A DNA stretch of 64,000 nucleotides, from positions 19,898-83,897 of the forward strand of contig NZ_SZPR01000002.1 in NCBI RefSeq assembly GCF_005280195.1, written 5' to 3'. The translations under genes and the position numbers were made by a program. Of this stretch, positions 54,398 to 64,000 are shown piece by piece (within the stretch, counting starts at the first letter, position 1; every line of letters begins with the position of its first letter). The notes beneath the pieces are model-generated. The model ran no database searches, had not been told where the DNA came from, and saw only the letters and a program-made list of their open reading frames with translations. Source of the stretch: Streptomyces galbus (GTDB lineage Bacteria > Actinomycetota > Actinomycetes > Streptomycetales > Streptomycetaceae).

Positions 54398-55270
54398 ATG
54401 CGCCCACCCGTCTCCCGCCACCGCCCTTCCAGCGAGGGCCCTTCGGGCCCGCGCCCTCGCAGGTACTCCGCCGACCTGACCCCTCCGTGGAAGAAGCCCC
54501 AGCCGGTCCCCGAGGTCCCGGCGGAGCCGGACCTGGTGGTCGAGGAGCCCCGCACCGGCTTCTGCGGCGCGGTCGTGCGCTGCGAGGCCGGCACGGTGAC
54601 CCTGGAGGACCGCTTCGGCAAGCACCGCGTGTTCCCGCTGGAACCCCGGGGCTTCCTGCTGGAGGGCAAGCCGGTCACCCTCGTCCGGCCGCCCGCGTCC
54701 GCCCCCGCACGCCCCACCCGCACCGCCTCCGGCTCCGTCGCCGTCCCCGGTGCCCGCGCCCGCGTCGCCCGCGCCGGGCGCATCTACGTGGAGGGCCGGC
54801 ACGACGCCGAACTGGTCGAGAAGGTCTGGGGCGACGACCTGCGCGTCGAGGGCGTCGTCGTGGAGTACCTGGAGGGCGTGGACGACCTCCCGTCGATCGT
54901 GGACGCCTTCGCTCCCGGCCCCGACGCCCGCCTCGGCGTCCTGGTGGACCACCTGGTCCCCGGCACCAAGGAGTGGCGCATCGCACAGTCGGTCACGAGC
55001 GAGCACGCGCTGGTCGTCGGCCACCCGTACATCGACATCTGGGAGGCGGTGAAGCCGTCGGCCCTGGGCATCGAGGCGTGGCCCCGGGTGCCGCACGGCC
55101 AGGACTGGAAGACCGGGGTGTGCCGGGCGCTGGGCTGGCCGTCGGACAACACCGGCGCGGTGTGGCAGGCGATCCTCAAGCGCGTGCGGTCGTACAAGGA
55201 CCTGGAGCCGGAGCTGCTGGGCCGCGTCGAGGAACTGATCGACTTCGTGACGGGCGACGGCGGCGCCTGA
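54398..55270 (+). CDS. DUF3097 family protein
   Basis: 290 residues. Core of the family: RRYSADLTPPWKKPQP near the N-terminus, FCGAVVRCEAGTVTLEDRFGKHRVFPLEPRGFLLEGK (about 54-90, in pieces), then GRIYVEGRHDAELVEKVWGDDLRVEGVVVEYLEG and HALVVGHPYIDIWEAVKP. The segment IYVEGRHD resembles a Toprim-type motif, so a nucleic-acid role is possible but unproven. Start ATG at 54398, 31 bp after the MBL gene. Conserved in actinobacteria. Confidence 0.85.
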   Translation: MRPPVSRHRPSSEGPSGPRPRRYSADLTPPWKKPQPVPEVPAEPDLVVEEPRTGFCGAVVRCEAGTVTLEDRFGKHRVFPLEPRGFLLEGKPVTLVRPPASAPARPTRTASGSVAVPGARARVARAGRIYVEGRHDAELVEKVWGDDLRVEGVVVEYLEGVDDLPSIVDAFAPGPDARLGVLVDHLVPGTKEWRIAQSVTSEHALVVGHPYIDIWEAVKPSALGIEAWPRVPHGQDWKTGVCRALGWPSDNTGAVWQAILKRVRSYKDLEPELLGRVEELIDFVTGDGGA

Positions 55271-55280
55271 CGGCAGCGCC

Positions 55281-55345
55281 GGCCCGGACCTCGTGACCGG
55301 CCCGGACCCGGTGACGGGCCGGGACCTCGTGACCGGCCCGGTCCC
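55281..55345. repeat. 18-bp tandem repeat, 3.6 units
   Basis: GGCCCGGACCTCGTGACC (55281-55298), GGCCCGGACCCGGTGACG, GGCCGGGACCTCGTGACC and a partial GGCCCGGTCCC (55335-55345). It fills the space between the convergent DUF3097 and hemW genes, ending one base before the hemW stop codon. The GGGACC and GGTCCC parts can pair, so it may double as a terminator. Confidence 0.8.
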
Positions 55346-56578
55346 TCAGTCGACCAGGTCCCGCACCACCGCGTCCGCCAGCAGCCGCCCCCGCAGGGTG
55401 AGCACCGCACGGCCCTCCGCGTACGGCCCCTCTTGGAGCAGGCCGTCCGCCAGCGCCCGGCGGGACGCCGCGAGCCCGTCCTGCTTGAGCAGGGACAGCG
55501 GCACGCCCTCGCGCAGCCTCAGCTCCAGCAGGACGCGCTCGACCCGCCGGTCCTCCTCGGACAGCACCTCACGCCCCGCGCCCGGCGTGCGCCCGGACGC
55601 CAGCGCCGCCGCGTACGCGCCGGGGTGCTTGACGTTCCACCAGCGCACCCCGCCGACGTGGGAGTGCGCGCCCGGCCCCGCGCCCCACCAGTCGGCGCCC
55701 CGCCAGTACAGCTCGTTGTGCAGGCAGCGCCCCGCGTCGGAGGTGGCCCAGTTGGACACCTCGTACCAGGCATAGCCCGCCGCCGAGAGCACCTCCTCGG
55801 CCATCAGGTACCGGTCGGCGTGCACGTCGTCGTCGGTCATCGGGACCTCGCCGCGGCGGATCCGGCGGGCCAGCTGGGTGCCCTCCTCGACGATGAGCGC
55901 ATAGGCGCTGACGTGGTCGGGGCCGGCGCCGATCGCCGCGTCCAGCGAGGCCCGCCAGTCGTCGTCGCTCTCCCCGGGGGTGCCGTAGATCAGGTCGAGG
56001 TTGACGTGGTCGAAGCCCGCCCCGCGCGCCTCGGCGACGCACCGCTCGGGACGGCCGGGCGTATGGGTGCGGTCGAGCACCTTCAGCACGTGCTGCCGCG
56101 CGCTCTGCATGCCGAACGAGACCCGGTTGAAACCGCCCGCCCGCAGCTCCGCGAGGTAGGCGGGGTCGACCGACTCCGGGTTGGCCTCCGTGGTGACCTC
56201 CGCGTCCGGGGCCAGCCCGAACTCCTCCCGGATCGCGCCCAGCATCCGCACCAGGTCGCCCGCGGCCAGCAGGGTGGGCGTGCCGCCGCCGACGAACACC
56301 GTGCGGACCTCGCGCGGGTCGTCGCCCAGCACCTTGCGGGCCAGGCGGACCTCGTCGATCAGGGTGTCGGCGTAGTTGTCGCGGGAGGCCAGCACACCGC
56401 CCGTGCCGCGCAGCTCGGTCGCGGTGTAGGTGTTGAAGTCGCAGTAGCCGCAGCGGGTCGCGCAGTACGGGACGTGCAGGTAGAAGCCGAGGGGGCGGTC
56501 GGCCGCCCCGGCGAGCGCGGACGCGGGCAGCGCGCCGTCGGCGGGGACGGGCTCGCCGTCGGGGAGTGCGGAAGGCAT
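55346..56578 (-). CDS. hemW: Radical SAM protein HemW (coproporphyrinogen-III-oxidase-like)
   Basis: 410 residues. The radical SAM cluster motif CATRCGYCDF has Cys39, Cys43 and Cys46. GGGTPTLL follows, and the family tail RVSFGMQSARQHVLKVLDRTH with NLDLIYGTPGES is present. The HemW group, unlike HemN, lacks the fourth Cys of the CxxxCxxCxC motif (here Phe48), and acts as a haem chaperone rather than as an oxidase. Start taken at ATG 56578, ATG 56587 also in frame. Close to dnaJ-hrcA, as in many bacteria. Confidence 0.93.
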   Translation of the reverse strand: MPSALPDGEPVPADGALPASALAGAADRPLGFYLHVPYCATRCGYCDFNTYTATELRGTGGVLASRDNYADTLIDEVRLARKVLGDDPREVRTVFVGGGTPTLLAAGDLVRMLGAIREEFGLAPDAEVTTEANPESVDPAYLAELRAGGFNRVSFGMQSARQHVLKVLDRTHTPGRPERCVAEARGAGFDHVNLDLIYGTPGESDDDWRASLDAAIGAGPDHVSAYALIVEEGTQLARRIRRGEVPMTDDDVHADRYLMAEEVLSAAGYAWYEVSNWATSDAGRCLHNELYWRGADWWGAGPGAHSHVGGVRWWNVKHPGAYAAALASGRTPGAGREVLSEEDRRVERVLLELRLREGVPLSLLKQDGLAASRRALADGLLQEGPYAEGRAVLTLRGRLLADAVVRDLVD

Positions 56579-56639
56579 GCGTTCCATTGTCCCGCACCCG
56601 CGCGGTGACCTCGCCGGGTGCGGGACGCCGGACGTCCCG

Positions 56640-58682
56640 CTACTCGGCCTGGAGCACCAGCAGCGCCAGGTCGTCCTCCGGGGGCCGGCCGCCGAAGTCG
56701 TGCACCTGCTGCCGGATGCGGGCCGCGATCCCGTCCGCGTCCAGCCCGGCGCACCCGGCCAGGGCGTGCGCGAGCCCGTCGCCGTCGTCGAACTGGCGCG
56801 AGCCCGAGCGGCGCTCGGTGACCCCGTCGGTGACGCACAGCAGGCTGTCGCCGGACAGCAGCGCACACGTCTCGCTGGTGTACGCCACGTCCTCCACGAC
56901 CCCGAGCAGGGTCTGCGGCTGCGCGACCGTCCGTACGGTGCCGTCCGGGCCGAGGAGCAGCGGCAGCGGGTGCCCCGCCGAGGCGAGGGTGCAGTGGATG
57001 CCGCCGGGGAAGGGGACCAGCTCGCCGTAGAGGAGGGAGAGGAAGCGGGTCTGCGGGCCGTCGCCCGGTCCGGCGGGGCCCGCGGGGCCGACGAAGGCGC
57101 GGGCGGCGGCGTCGGCCGCCTCGGTGGCGTCGTCGAGGAGGAGCTGGTTGAGCCGGTCCAGCACGTCGGCGACGCCGTACCCCTCGCGGGCCAGCAGCCG
57201 CAGCCAGGGCCGGGCGAGCCCGATGACCACGGCGGCCTCCGGGCCCTTGCCCTGCACGTCGCCGACCGCGAAGCACCAGCGGCCGTCGCCCGCCGGGAAC
57301 AGGTCGTAGAAGTCGCCGCTCGGGCCGCCCTGGTCGCACGGCTCGTACACCAGCGCACTGCGCACCCCGGGGATCTCGGCGACCGCGCCGGGCAGCAGGC
57401 CCCGCTGCAGGACGGCGCTGATGGTGGCCTGGCGGGCGTACTGGCGGGCCGCCCCGATGGCGAGCGCCACCCGGCGGCCGAGGTCCTCCACCAGGCCGGC
57501 GACCTCCTCGGGAAACCTTTCCGCTCCGGACCGCCCGATGACCAGCGTGCCCAGCGGGCGTCCGCCCGCGACCAGCCGGCAGGCGAGCACCGCCCCCGGC
57601 CCGCCCGGCGCGGCTCCGGGCCAGGGGAGCTCTACGGGCCCGGCGAGGGGGGCCGCGGTCAGGGAGGTCGTGGTGAGGGGGCTCGTGGTGAGGCGGGGCG
57701 GGTCCTTCTCCAGGGCCCGGCGCAGCTCCTCGACGTGACCCTCGCTGCCGTGCCGGACCCGGGCGAGCCGCTGCCCGGCGCCGTCGCCCCAGCCGCGTCC
57801 GCCGACCTCGTCCTCCAGCCACACCGCGCACCAGTCGGCGAGGCGCGGCACCAGGAGCTGGCCGGTGAGCGAGGCGACCAGGTCCTCGTCGAGCTGCCCG
57901 GCCAGCAGGTCGGACGCCTCGGCGAGGAACGACAGCGCGTTCCGGCCGAGCCAGACGCAGTCGGGGACGGGAAGGGTGTCGGGGGCGCCGGTGCATCCGG
58001 ACGACGGGTCGGGCGTCCGGGACGCCACGGGCGCCCGGGTCGGGTATCCCGACACGGCGGACAGGTCCGCGACGGCCGCCCTGTCCGTCCCCGTGCCGTC
58101 CGCCTCCGGCCCGTCCGCCTCCGGCCCGTCCGTCGCCGGCCCGTCCGGTCCCGGCCCGGCGGGCAGCCGGGCCCACACCGTCCTGCTGTCCCGGCGGTAG
58201 GTCACGCCCCACTCCTCGGCGAGCGCCGCGACCAGGCGCAGCCCTCGGCCGTCCTCCGCGGGGGCGGCGGGCGCCGCGTGGGGCGGGGGCGTGCCGTCGG
58301 CCGGGGGACGCGCGGGGCGCCGGTCGGAGACCTCGACGACGACGTCGTACGCCGGTTGCGCCTCGCCCGTACGGGGCTCCCCCGTGCTGGGCTCCTCCGG
58401 CTCGGCCAGGCGGCAGTCGAGGTCGACGTCCCTACCGGCGTGCACGACGGCGTCGGTGACCAGCTCGCTCACGACGAGCACCGCGTCCTCGGCGAGCCGG
58501 GCGGGCACGGGCAGGCCGAGGTCCGCCCACTCGCGCAGGGCCGCGCCGAGCAGTCCGCGGGCCGTGCCGGGCGCGAGGGTGCCGCCGGGCAGCGTGGCCC
58601 GTACCCGGGGGAGCGGCCGGGCCGACGACGGCGCGGCCCCGTTGCGGGACACGCTCTCCCGTTGCGTGGGAAGGACCCCCAT
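56640..58682 (-). CDS. SpoIIE-type PP2C phosphatase with N-terminal HATPase domain
   Basis: 680 residues. The N-terminal 40-160 are an RsbW-like HATPase domain, a Pro/Gly/Asp linker (about 165-205, with a 15-bp repeat in its DNA) and a GAF-like domain (about 230-430) follow, then the SpoIIE phosphatase (about 435-680: GPSGDFYDLFPAGDGRWCFAVGDVQGKG, VTDGVTERR, PEDDLALLVL). The metal-binding Asp residues are present. In the HATPase N-box the usual Asn is Asp77 (ELVTDAVVHAG). Start ATG at 58682 with GGGAG upstream. Probably controls an anti-anti-sigma factor. Confidence 0.9.
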   Translation of the reverse strand: MGVLPTQRESVSRNGAAPSSARPLPRVRATLPGGTLAPGTARGLLGAALREWADLGLPVPARLAEDAVLVVSELVTDAVVHAGRDVDLDCRLAEPEEPSTGEPRTGEAQPAYDVVVEVSDRRPARPPADGTPPPHAAPAAPAEDGRGLRLVAALAEEWGVTYRRDSRTVWARLPAGPGPDGPATDGPEADGPEADGTGTDRAAVADLSAVSGYPTRAPVASRTPDPSSGCTGAPDTLPVPDCVWLGRNALSFLAEASDLLAGQLDEDLVASLTGQLLVPRLADWCAVWLEDEVGGRGWGDGAGQRLARVRHGSEGHVEELRRALEKDPPRLTTSPLTTTSLTAAPLAGPVELPWPGAAPGGPGAVLACRLVAGGRPLGTLVIGRSGAERFPEEVAGLVEDLGRRVALAIGAARQYARQATISAVLQRGLLPGAVAEIPGVRSALVYEPCDQGGPSGDFYDLFPAGDGRWCFAVGDVQGKGPEAAVVIGLARPWLRLLAREGYGVADVLDRLNQLLLDDATEAADAAARAFVGPAGPAGPGDGPQTRFLSLLYGELVPFPGGIHCTLASAGHPLPLLLGPDGTVRTVAQPQTLLGVVEDVAYTSETCALLSGDSLLCVTDGVTERRSGSRQFDDGDGLAHALAGCAGLDADGIAARIRQQVHDFGGRPPEDDLALLVLQAE

Positions 58683-58886
58683 CGACAGCTCCCGCACAGT
58701 TCGGCGCCGCACACCCGTCGCTCGTCGCCGACAGGGTGCCAGCCGGGCGCGTCCGTGAGCGTGCGGTGGCCGAAGTGGGCCGTCCTGGGCGGGCAGGAGT
58801 CCGTATCTGCCCGGAAAGGGACCGAAGGGAGCACGAAGCGGGCCGGTTCGGGGGCGCTTTCCGAGCGCCCCCTCCCCTCCCGGGGG

Positions 58887-60815
<1,929 letters not shown>

Positions 60816-60909
60816 GACATCCTCCGGGCCCGCGACGGTGCGGCTGGCTCGTGCGGCCAGCCCGGCCGGCTGGCTCTGTCTGGCTGATTCCTCCCCCGCG
60901 AGCCCTTGT

Positions 60910-60924
60910 TTAACTCGCGAGTAA
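60910..60924 (-). promoter_or_regulatory. Palindromic candidate operator of the acyl-CoA ligase gene
   Basis: On the minus strand TTACTCGCGAGTTAA, an almost perfect palindrome with the exact core ACTCGCGAGT (60913-60922). It is AT-richer than its surroundings, and lies 95 bp before the ligase ATG. The size fits a TetR- or GntR-type regulator, but no regulator gene is adjacent. The 300 bp between 60816 and 61114 hold this site and the lepA terminator, and no gene. Confidence 0.5.
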
Positions 60925-61027
60925 CTACCGAGCAGGCATCAGGGTAAGGCCCGACCGGCTGGTATGTAAGAGGCAGCGGCCTGTCACTTCCTCCAGGGAT
61001 GCTCCAGGAAACACCCGCTCACACGCC

Positions 61028-61061
61028 GAAGGGCCTGCCGCTTTCGTCCGGCAGGCCCTTC
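61028..61061 (-). terminator. Terminator after lepA
   Basis: GAAGGGCCTGCCG at 61028-61040 is the exact reverse complement of 61049-61061, with an 8-base loop. It lies 53 bp past the lepA stop codon. Confidence 0.8.
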
Positions 61062-61114
61062 TGCGGGCGGCTGGTGGAGCCGCTTCTCGGCTGGCGGGCG
61101 GGCGTGACCGCCGG

Positions 61115-62983
61115 TTACTTCTTGCCCTTGGCCGATCCCGCGCTGTCGTCGCTGGACAGCACCGCGATGAAGGCCTCCTGGGGAACCTCCACGGAACCCA
61201 CCATCTTCATCCGCTTCTTGCCCTCCTTCTGCTTCTCCAGCAGCTTCCGCTTGCGGGAGATGTCACCGCCGTAGCACTTGGCGAGGACGTCCTTGCGGAT
61301 GGCGCGGATGGTCTCGCGGGCGATCACCCGCGAGCCGATGGCGGCCTGGATGGGCACCTCGAAGGCCTGCCGCGGGATGAGCTCGCGCAGCTTGGCGACG
61401 AGCCGCACACCGTAGGCGTAGGCCGCGTCCTTGTGGGTGATCGCCGAGAACGCGTCCACCTTGTCGCCGTGCAGCAGGATGTCGACCTTGACCAGGGAGC
61501 TGGTCTGCTCGCCGGTGGGCTCGTAGTCCAGCGAGGCGTAGCCGCGGGTCTTGGACTTGAGCTGGTCGAAGAAGTCGAAGACGATCTCCGCGAGCGGCAG
61601 CGTGTAGCGGATCTCGACCCGGTCCTCCGAGAGGTAGTCCATGCCGAGGAGGGTGCCGCGCCGGGTCTGGCACAGCTCCATGATCGAGCCGATGAACTCG
61701 GTCGGCGCGAGGATCGTGGCCCGCACGACCGGCTCGTACACCTCGTTGATCTTGCCCTCGGGGAACTCGCTCGGGTTGGTGACGGTGTGCTCGCTGCCGT
61801 CCTCCATCACGACCCGGTAGACCACGTTCGGCGCGGTCGCGATCAGGTCGAGGCCGAACTCGCGCTCCAGCCGCTCCCGGATCACGTCCAGGTGCAGCAG
61901 GCCCAGGAAACCGACGCGGAAGCCGAAGCCGAGGGCCGCGGAGGTCTCCGGCTCGTAGACCAGCGCCGCGTCGTTGAGCTGGAGCTTGTCCAGCGCCTCG
62001 CGCAGCTCCGGGTAGTCCGAGCCGTCCAGCGGGTACAGGCCCGAGAAGACCATGGGCTTGGGGTCCTTGTAGCCGCCGAGCGCCTCGGTGGCGCCCTTGG
62101 CCTGGCTGGTGACGGTGTCACCGACCTTGGACTGGCGGACGTCCTTCACACCCGTGATCAGGTAGCCCACCTCGCCGACGCCGAGGCCGTCGGCGGACAG
62201 CATCTCGGGCGAGTTGGTGCCGATCTCCAGCAGCTCGTGGGTGGCGCCCGTCGACATCATCCGGATGCGCTCGCGCTTGTTGAGCTGGCCGTCGATGACA
62301 CGGACGTACGTCACGACACCGCGGTAGGAGTCGTAGACCGAGTCGAAGATCATGGCGCGGGCGGGCGCGTCCTTGACGCCGACCGGGGCCGGGATCTCGG
62401 CGACCACCTTGTCCAGCAGGGCCTCCACGCCCAGGCCGGTCTTCGCGGAGACCTTCAGCACGTCGCCCGGCTCGCAGCCGACGAGGTTCGCGAGCTCCTC
62501 GGCGAACTTCTCGGGCTGCGCGGCCGGCAGGTCGATCTTGTTCAGCACGGGGATGATCGTGAGGTCGTTCTCCATCGCCAGGTAGAGGTTGGCGAGGGTC
62601 TGCGCCTCGATGCCCTGGGCGGCGTCGACGAGGAGGATGGTCCCCTCGCAGGCGGCGAGCGACCGCGAGACCTCGTAGGTGAAGTCGACGTGCCCCGGGG
62701 TGTCGATCATGTTGAGGATGTGCGTGTTGCTCTTGTCGTGGGTGGGGGCCCACGGCAGCCGCACCGCCTGGGACTTGATCGTGATGCCGCGCTCGCGCTC
62801 GATGTCCATGCGGTCGAGGTACTGGGCACGCATCTGCCGCTGCTCGACGACACCGGTCAGCTGGAGCATCCGGTCGGCGAGCGTGGACTTGCCGTGGTCG
62901 ATGTGCGCGATGATGCAGAAATTGCGGATCAGCGCCGGGTCGGTACGGCTCGGCTCGGGCACGTTGTTAGGGGTCGCGGGCAC
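61115..62983 (-). CDS. lepA: Elongation factor 4 (LepA)
   Basis: 622 residues. The G domain shows AHIDHGKS (26-33), DTPGHVDF and NKIDLPAA; domains II-V and the LepA-specific C-terminal domain ([46 protein letters not shown]) are complete. It back-translocates stalled ribosomes and helps ribosome assembly. Start GTG at 62983 is preferred over an upstream frame (to 63043), since LepA proteins begin close to this point and a weak AGGACC lies upstream. Divergent from rpsT, as in other Streptomyces. Confidence 0.97.
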   Translation of the reverse strand: MPATPNNVPEPSRTDPALIRNFCIIAHIDHGKSTLADRMLQLTGVVEQRQMRAQYLDRMDIERERGITIKSQAVRLPWAPTHDKSNTHILNMIDTPGHVDFTYEVSRSLAACEGTILLVDAAQGIEAQTLANLYLAMENDLTIIPVLNKIDLPAAQPEKFAEELANLVGCEPGDVLKVSAKTGLGVEALLDKVVAEIPAPVGVKDAPARAMIFDSVYDSYRGVVTYVRVIDGQLNKRERIRMMSTGATHELLEIGTNSPEMLSADGLGVGEVGYLITGVKDVRQSKVGDTVTSQAKGATEALGGYKDPKPMVFSGLYPLDGSDYPELREALDKLQLNDAALVYEPETSAALGFGFRVGFLGLLHLDVIRERLEREFGLDLIATAPNVVYRVVMEDGSEHTVTNPSEFPEGKINEVYEPVVRATILAPTEFIGSIMELCQTRRGTLLGMDYLSEDRVEIRYTLPLAEIVFDFFDQLKSKTRGYASLDYEPTGEQTSSLVKVDILLHGDKVDAFSAITHKDAAYAYGVRLVAKLRELIPRQAFEVPIQAAIGSRVIARETIRAIRKDVLAKCYGGDISRKRKLLEKQKEGKKRMKMVGSVEVPQEAFIAVLSSDDSAGSAKGKK

Positions 62984-63072
62984 GCAGGGTCCTGTCTCTT
63001 GAGGCGCCTTATGCCTCGGGTCGGATCGATACGTAGCCTCCATGGTCCCACGGGCGCGGACCGGCGACCGGT

Positions 63073-63102
63073 TTGGGCCACCCGCGCGGCCACTGGTAGC
63101 CT
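63073..63102 (+). promoter_or_regulatory. Putative rpsT promoter
   Basis: TTGGGC at 63073-63078 and TAGCCT at 63097-63102 with an 18-bp spacer fit the housekeeping pattern, about 100 bp before the rpsT start codon. Confidence 0.5.
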
Positions 63103-63203
63103 GGGTGGCTGTGTCTCATGCCCTCTCAGCGCGAGGCACACTCAAGAAATCACCTGGCACGGGTCCCTGGCGGCTTCGTGCCTGAACCTGAAAAGGCTCA
63201 TTC

Positions 63204-63470
63204 GTGGCGAACATCAAGTCCCAGATCAAGCGGATCAAGACCAACGAGAAGGCCCGGCTGCGCAACAAGGCCGTCAAGTCCTCCCTCAAGACCGCGATCC
63301 GCAAGGCCCGCGAGGCCGCTGCCGCGGGTGACGTCGAGAAGGCCACCGAGTACCAGCGCATCGCCGCTCGTCAGCTCGACAAGGCCGTCTCGAAGGGCGT
63401 CATCCACAAGAACCAGGCCGCCAACAAGAAGTCGGCGCTGGCCGCCAAGGTCGCGTCCCTCCAGGGCTGA
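63204..63470 (+). CDS. rpsT: 30S ribosomal protein S20
   Basis: 88 residues, basic, helical, standard S20 length. It binds 16S rRNA early in 30S assembly. N-terminal [21 protein letters not shown] and the C-terminal [16 protein letters not shown] are characteristic. Start GTG at 63204 after AAAGG. Divergent from lepA. Two strong hairpins follow the gene, at 63542-63583 and 63598-63648. Confidence 0.97.
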   Translation: MANIKSQIKRIKTNEKARLRNKAVKSSLKTAIRKAREAAAAGDVEKATEYQRIAARQLDKAVSKGVIHKNQAANKKSALAAKVASLQG

Positions 63471-63541
63471 ACCTCTCTGTGATCTGACCGCCGGACGGAC
63501 CCAGAGCGGGCCCTCTCTCATCCGCTCCCGACCGGCATCCC

Positions 63542-63583
63542 GGATCCACGCGCGGCCTGCGTTCGCCACGCGGGCGTGGATCC
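63542..63583 (+). terminator. First hairpin downstream of rpsT
   Basis: GGATCCACGC (63542-63551) pairs perfectly with GCGTGGATCC (63574-63583) across a 22-base loop that is itself GC-rich. It begins 72 bp after the rpsT stop. Confidence 0.6.
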
Positions 63584-63597
63584 ACCACCAGCTCGAA

Positions 63598-63648
63598 CCG
63601 AGGACCCCGCCGCCCGCCCTTCCCCAGGGCGGACGACGGGGTCCTCGG
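63598..63648. terminator. Second hairpin downstream of rpsT
   Basis: CCGAGGACCCCG at the left end is the exact reverse complement of CGGGGTCCTCGG at the right, and the stem continues inward with a few mismatches through CGCCCGCCCT/AGGGCGGACG to a short loop. It may serve rpsT and the convergent small gene at 63702-63908. Confidence 0.75.
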
Positions 63649-63701
63649 CATGTGCGGTGTGCGGTGTGTGGTGTGTGCTGTCCGGAGAGGGGTCGTGCCC
63701 G

Positions 63702-63908
63702 TCACGTCCAGAACGCGTCGACCTGCTCGATGTCCGCGACGCACTCGTCGAGGTCGGTGATCTTCTCCCCCACGATCCGGAAGACGATGCCGCCCATCGC
63801 GTCGATGTGCCGCCCGCCCCGGTCCGCGGTGAAGCGGTGCACCGACACCGCGTGCCCCCGGCCGTCGACGAGCACGTCCCGTCTCCGGCGGTGTAGGGCT
63901 GACAGCAC
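63702..63908 (-). CDS. Short NTF2-like (SnoaL) C-terminal fragment
   Basis: 68 residues from GTG 63908, where GGAGG lies six bases upstream. The sequence VHRFTADRGGRHIDAMGGIVFRIVGEKITDLDECV is the C-terminal half of the NTF2/SnoaL fold (the central strand pair ending in DAFWT), but the first 60-70 residues of a full family member (about 130) are missing. It is either a shortened functional protein or the remnant of a degraded gene. The frame is open to 63968 without a better start. Confidence 0.45.
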   Translation of the reverse strand: MLSALHRRRRDVLVDGRGHAVSVHRFTADRGGRHIDAMGGIVFRIVGEKITDLDECVADIEQVDAFWT

Positions 63909-64000
63909 GATTGTCCTCCGGGTGACGGGGGTTCGCGCTGCGGGGAGACCGGCGCCTCGGACCCGCACCGTGCCTTGTCCGCGGCCCCGCGAACGCGCCG

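Noticed and set aside
58090..58160. Repeat-like DNA (GGCCCGTCCGCCTCC units) near the N-terminal third of the SpoIIE gene
   Set aside because: It codes for the Gly-Pro-Glu-Ala-Asp linker of the protein; a coding low-complexity stretch rather than a separate element.

Overview
The window is a stretch of chromosome from a Streptomyces (or very close actinomycete). The DNA is very GC-rich, many starts are GTG, and genes often overlap as GTGA or ATGA. Gene content and order match, as far as I recall, the SCO2500-SCO2563 region of Streptomyces coelicolor. No rRNA, tRNA, insertion sequence, prophage or CRISPR array was seen. Most of it is core genome, with a few accessory patches.

Layout. 1-3770: end of an aldo/keto reductase, then the zinc system (zur, znuB, znuC, znuA) with a Zur-box-like site over the znuA start. 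3917-7076: glyS, uppS, recO. 7249-12142: an MFS exporter and two paralogous FAD proteins of the flavin-halogenase type. 12181-18868: a co-oriented six-gene cassette I identify as SCO2520-SCO2525 (membrane protein, two uncharacterised proteins, a ParA-like protein with Arg for the P-loop Lys, a 620-residue protein, a methyltransferase). 18978-24697: GNAT enzyme, tyrosine phosphatase, ECF sigma factor with membrane partner, N-acetylneuraminate-lyase-like aldolase, secreted sialidase, TerB-like protein.

24824-31579: leuA with a leucine-rich leader peptide, a protealysin-like M4 peptidase next to an emfourin-type inhibitor, a GH1 beta-glucosidase, and a divergent epimerase/HTH-regulator pair. 31600-38133: conserved actinobacterial housekeeping run (era, degenerate deaminase, YjbR protein, CBS/CNNM protein, ybeY, phoH), split by amtB-glnK behind a GlnR-type operator. 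38290-42692: PfkB kinase and a D-glucarate catabolic pair with a divergent IclR regulator. 42721-51250: adenosine deaminase, RNase Z, HIT protein, tricorn protease homologue, lipoprotein, VOC protein, rsmE, nitronate monooxygenase.

51339-63908: hrcA-dnaJ under a CIRCE element, an MBL-fold hydrolase, a DUF3097 protein, hemW, a SpoIIE-type phosphatase, an acyl-CoA synthetase with a palindrome upstream, lepA, rpsT, and a truncated NTF2-like reading frame.

Strongest regulatory signals: CIRCE, the leucine leader, 11-bp-phased GAAAC repeats before amtB, the Zur box, and several near-perfect terminator hairpins. Four intergenic spacers hold short tandem repeats of unrelated units. The best candidate for an undescribed system is the cassette at 12181-18868. 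All family names are from reading the translations; no database search was run.
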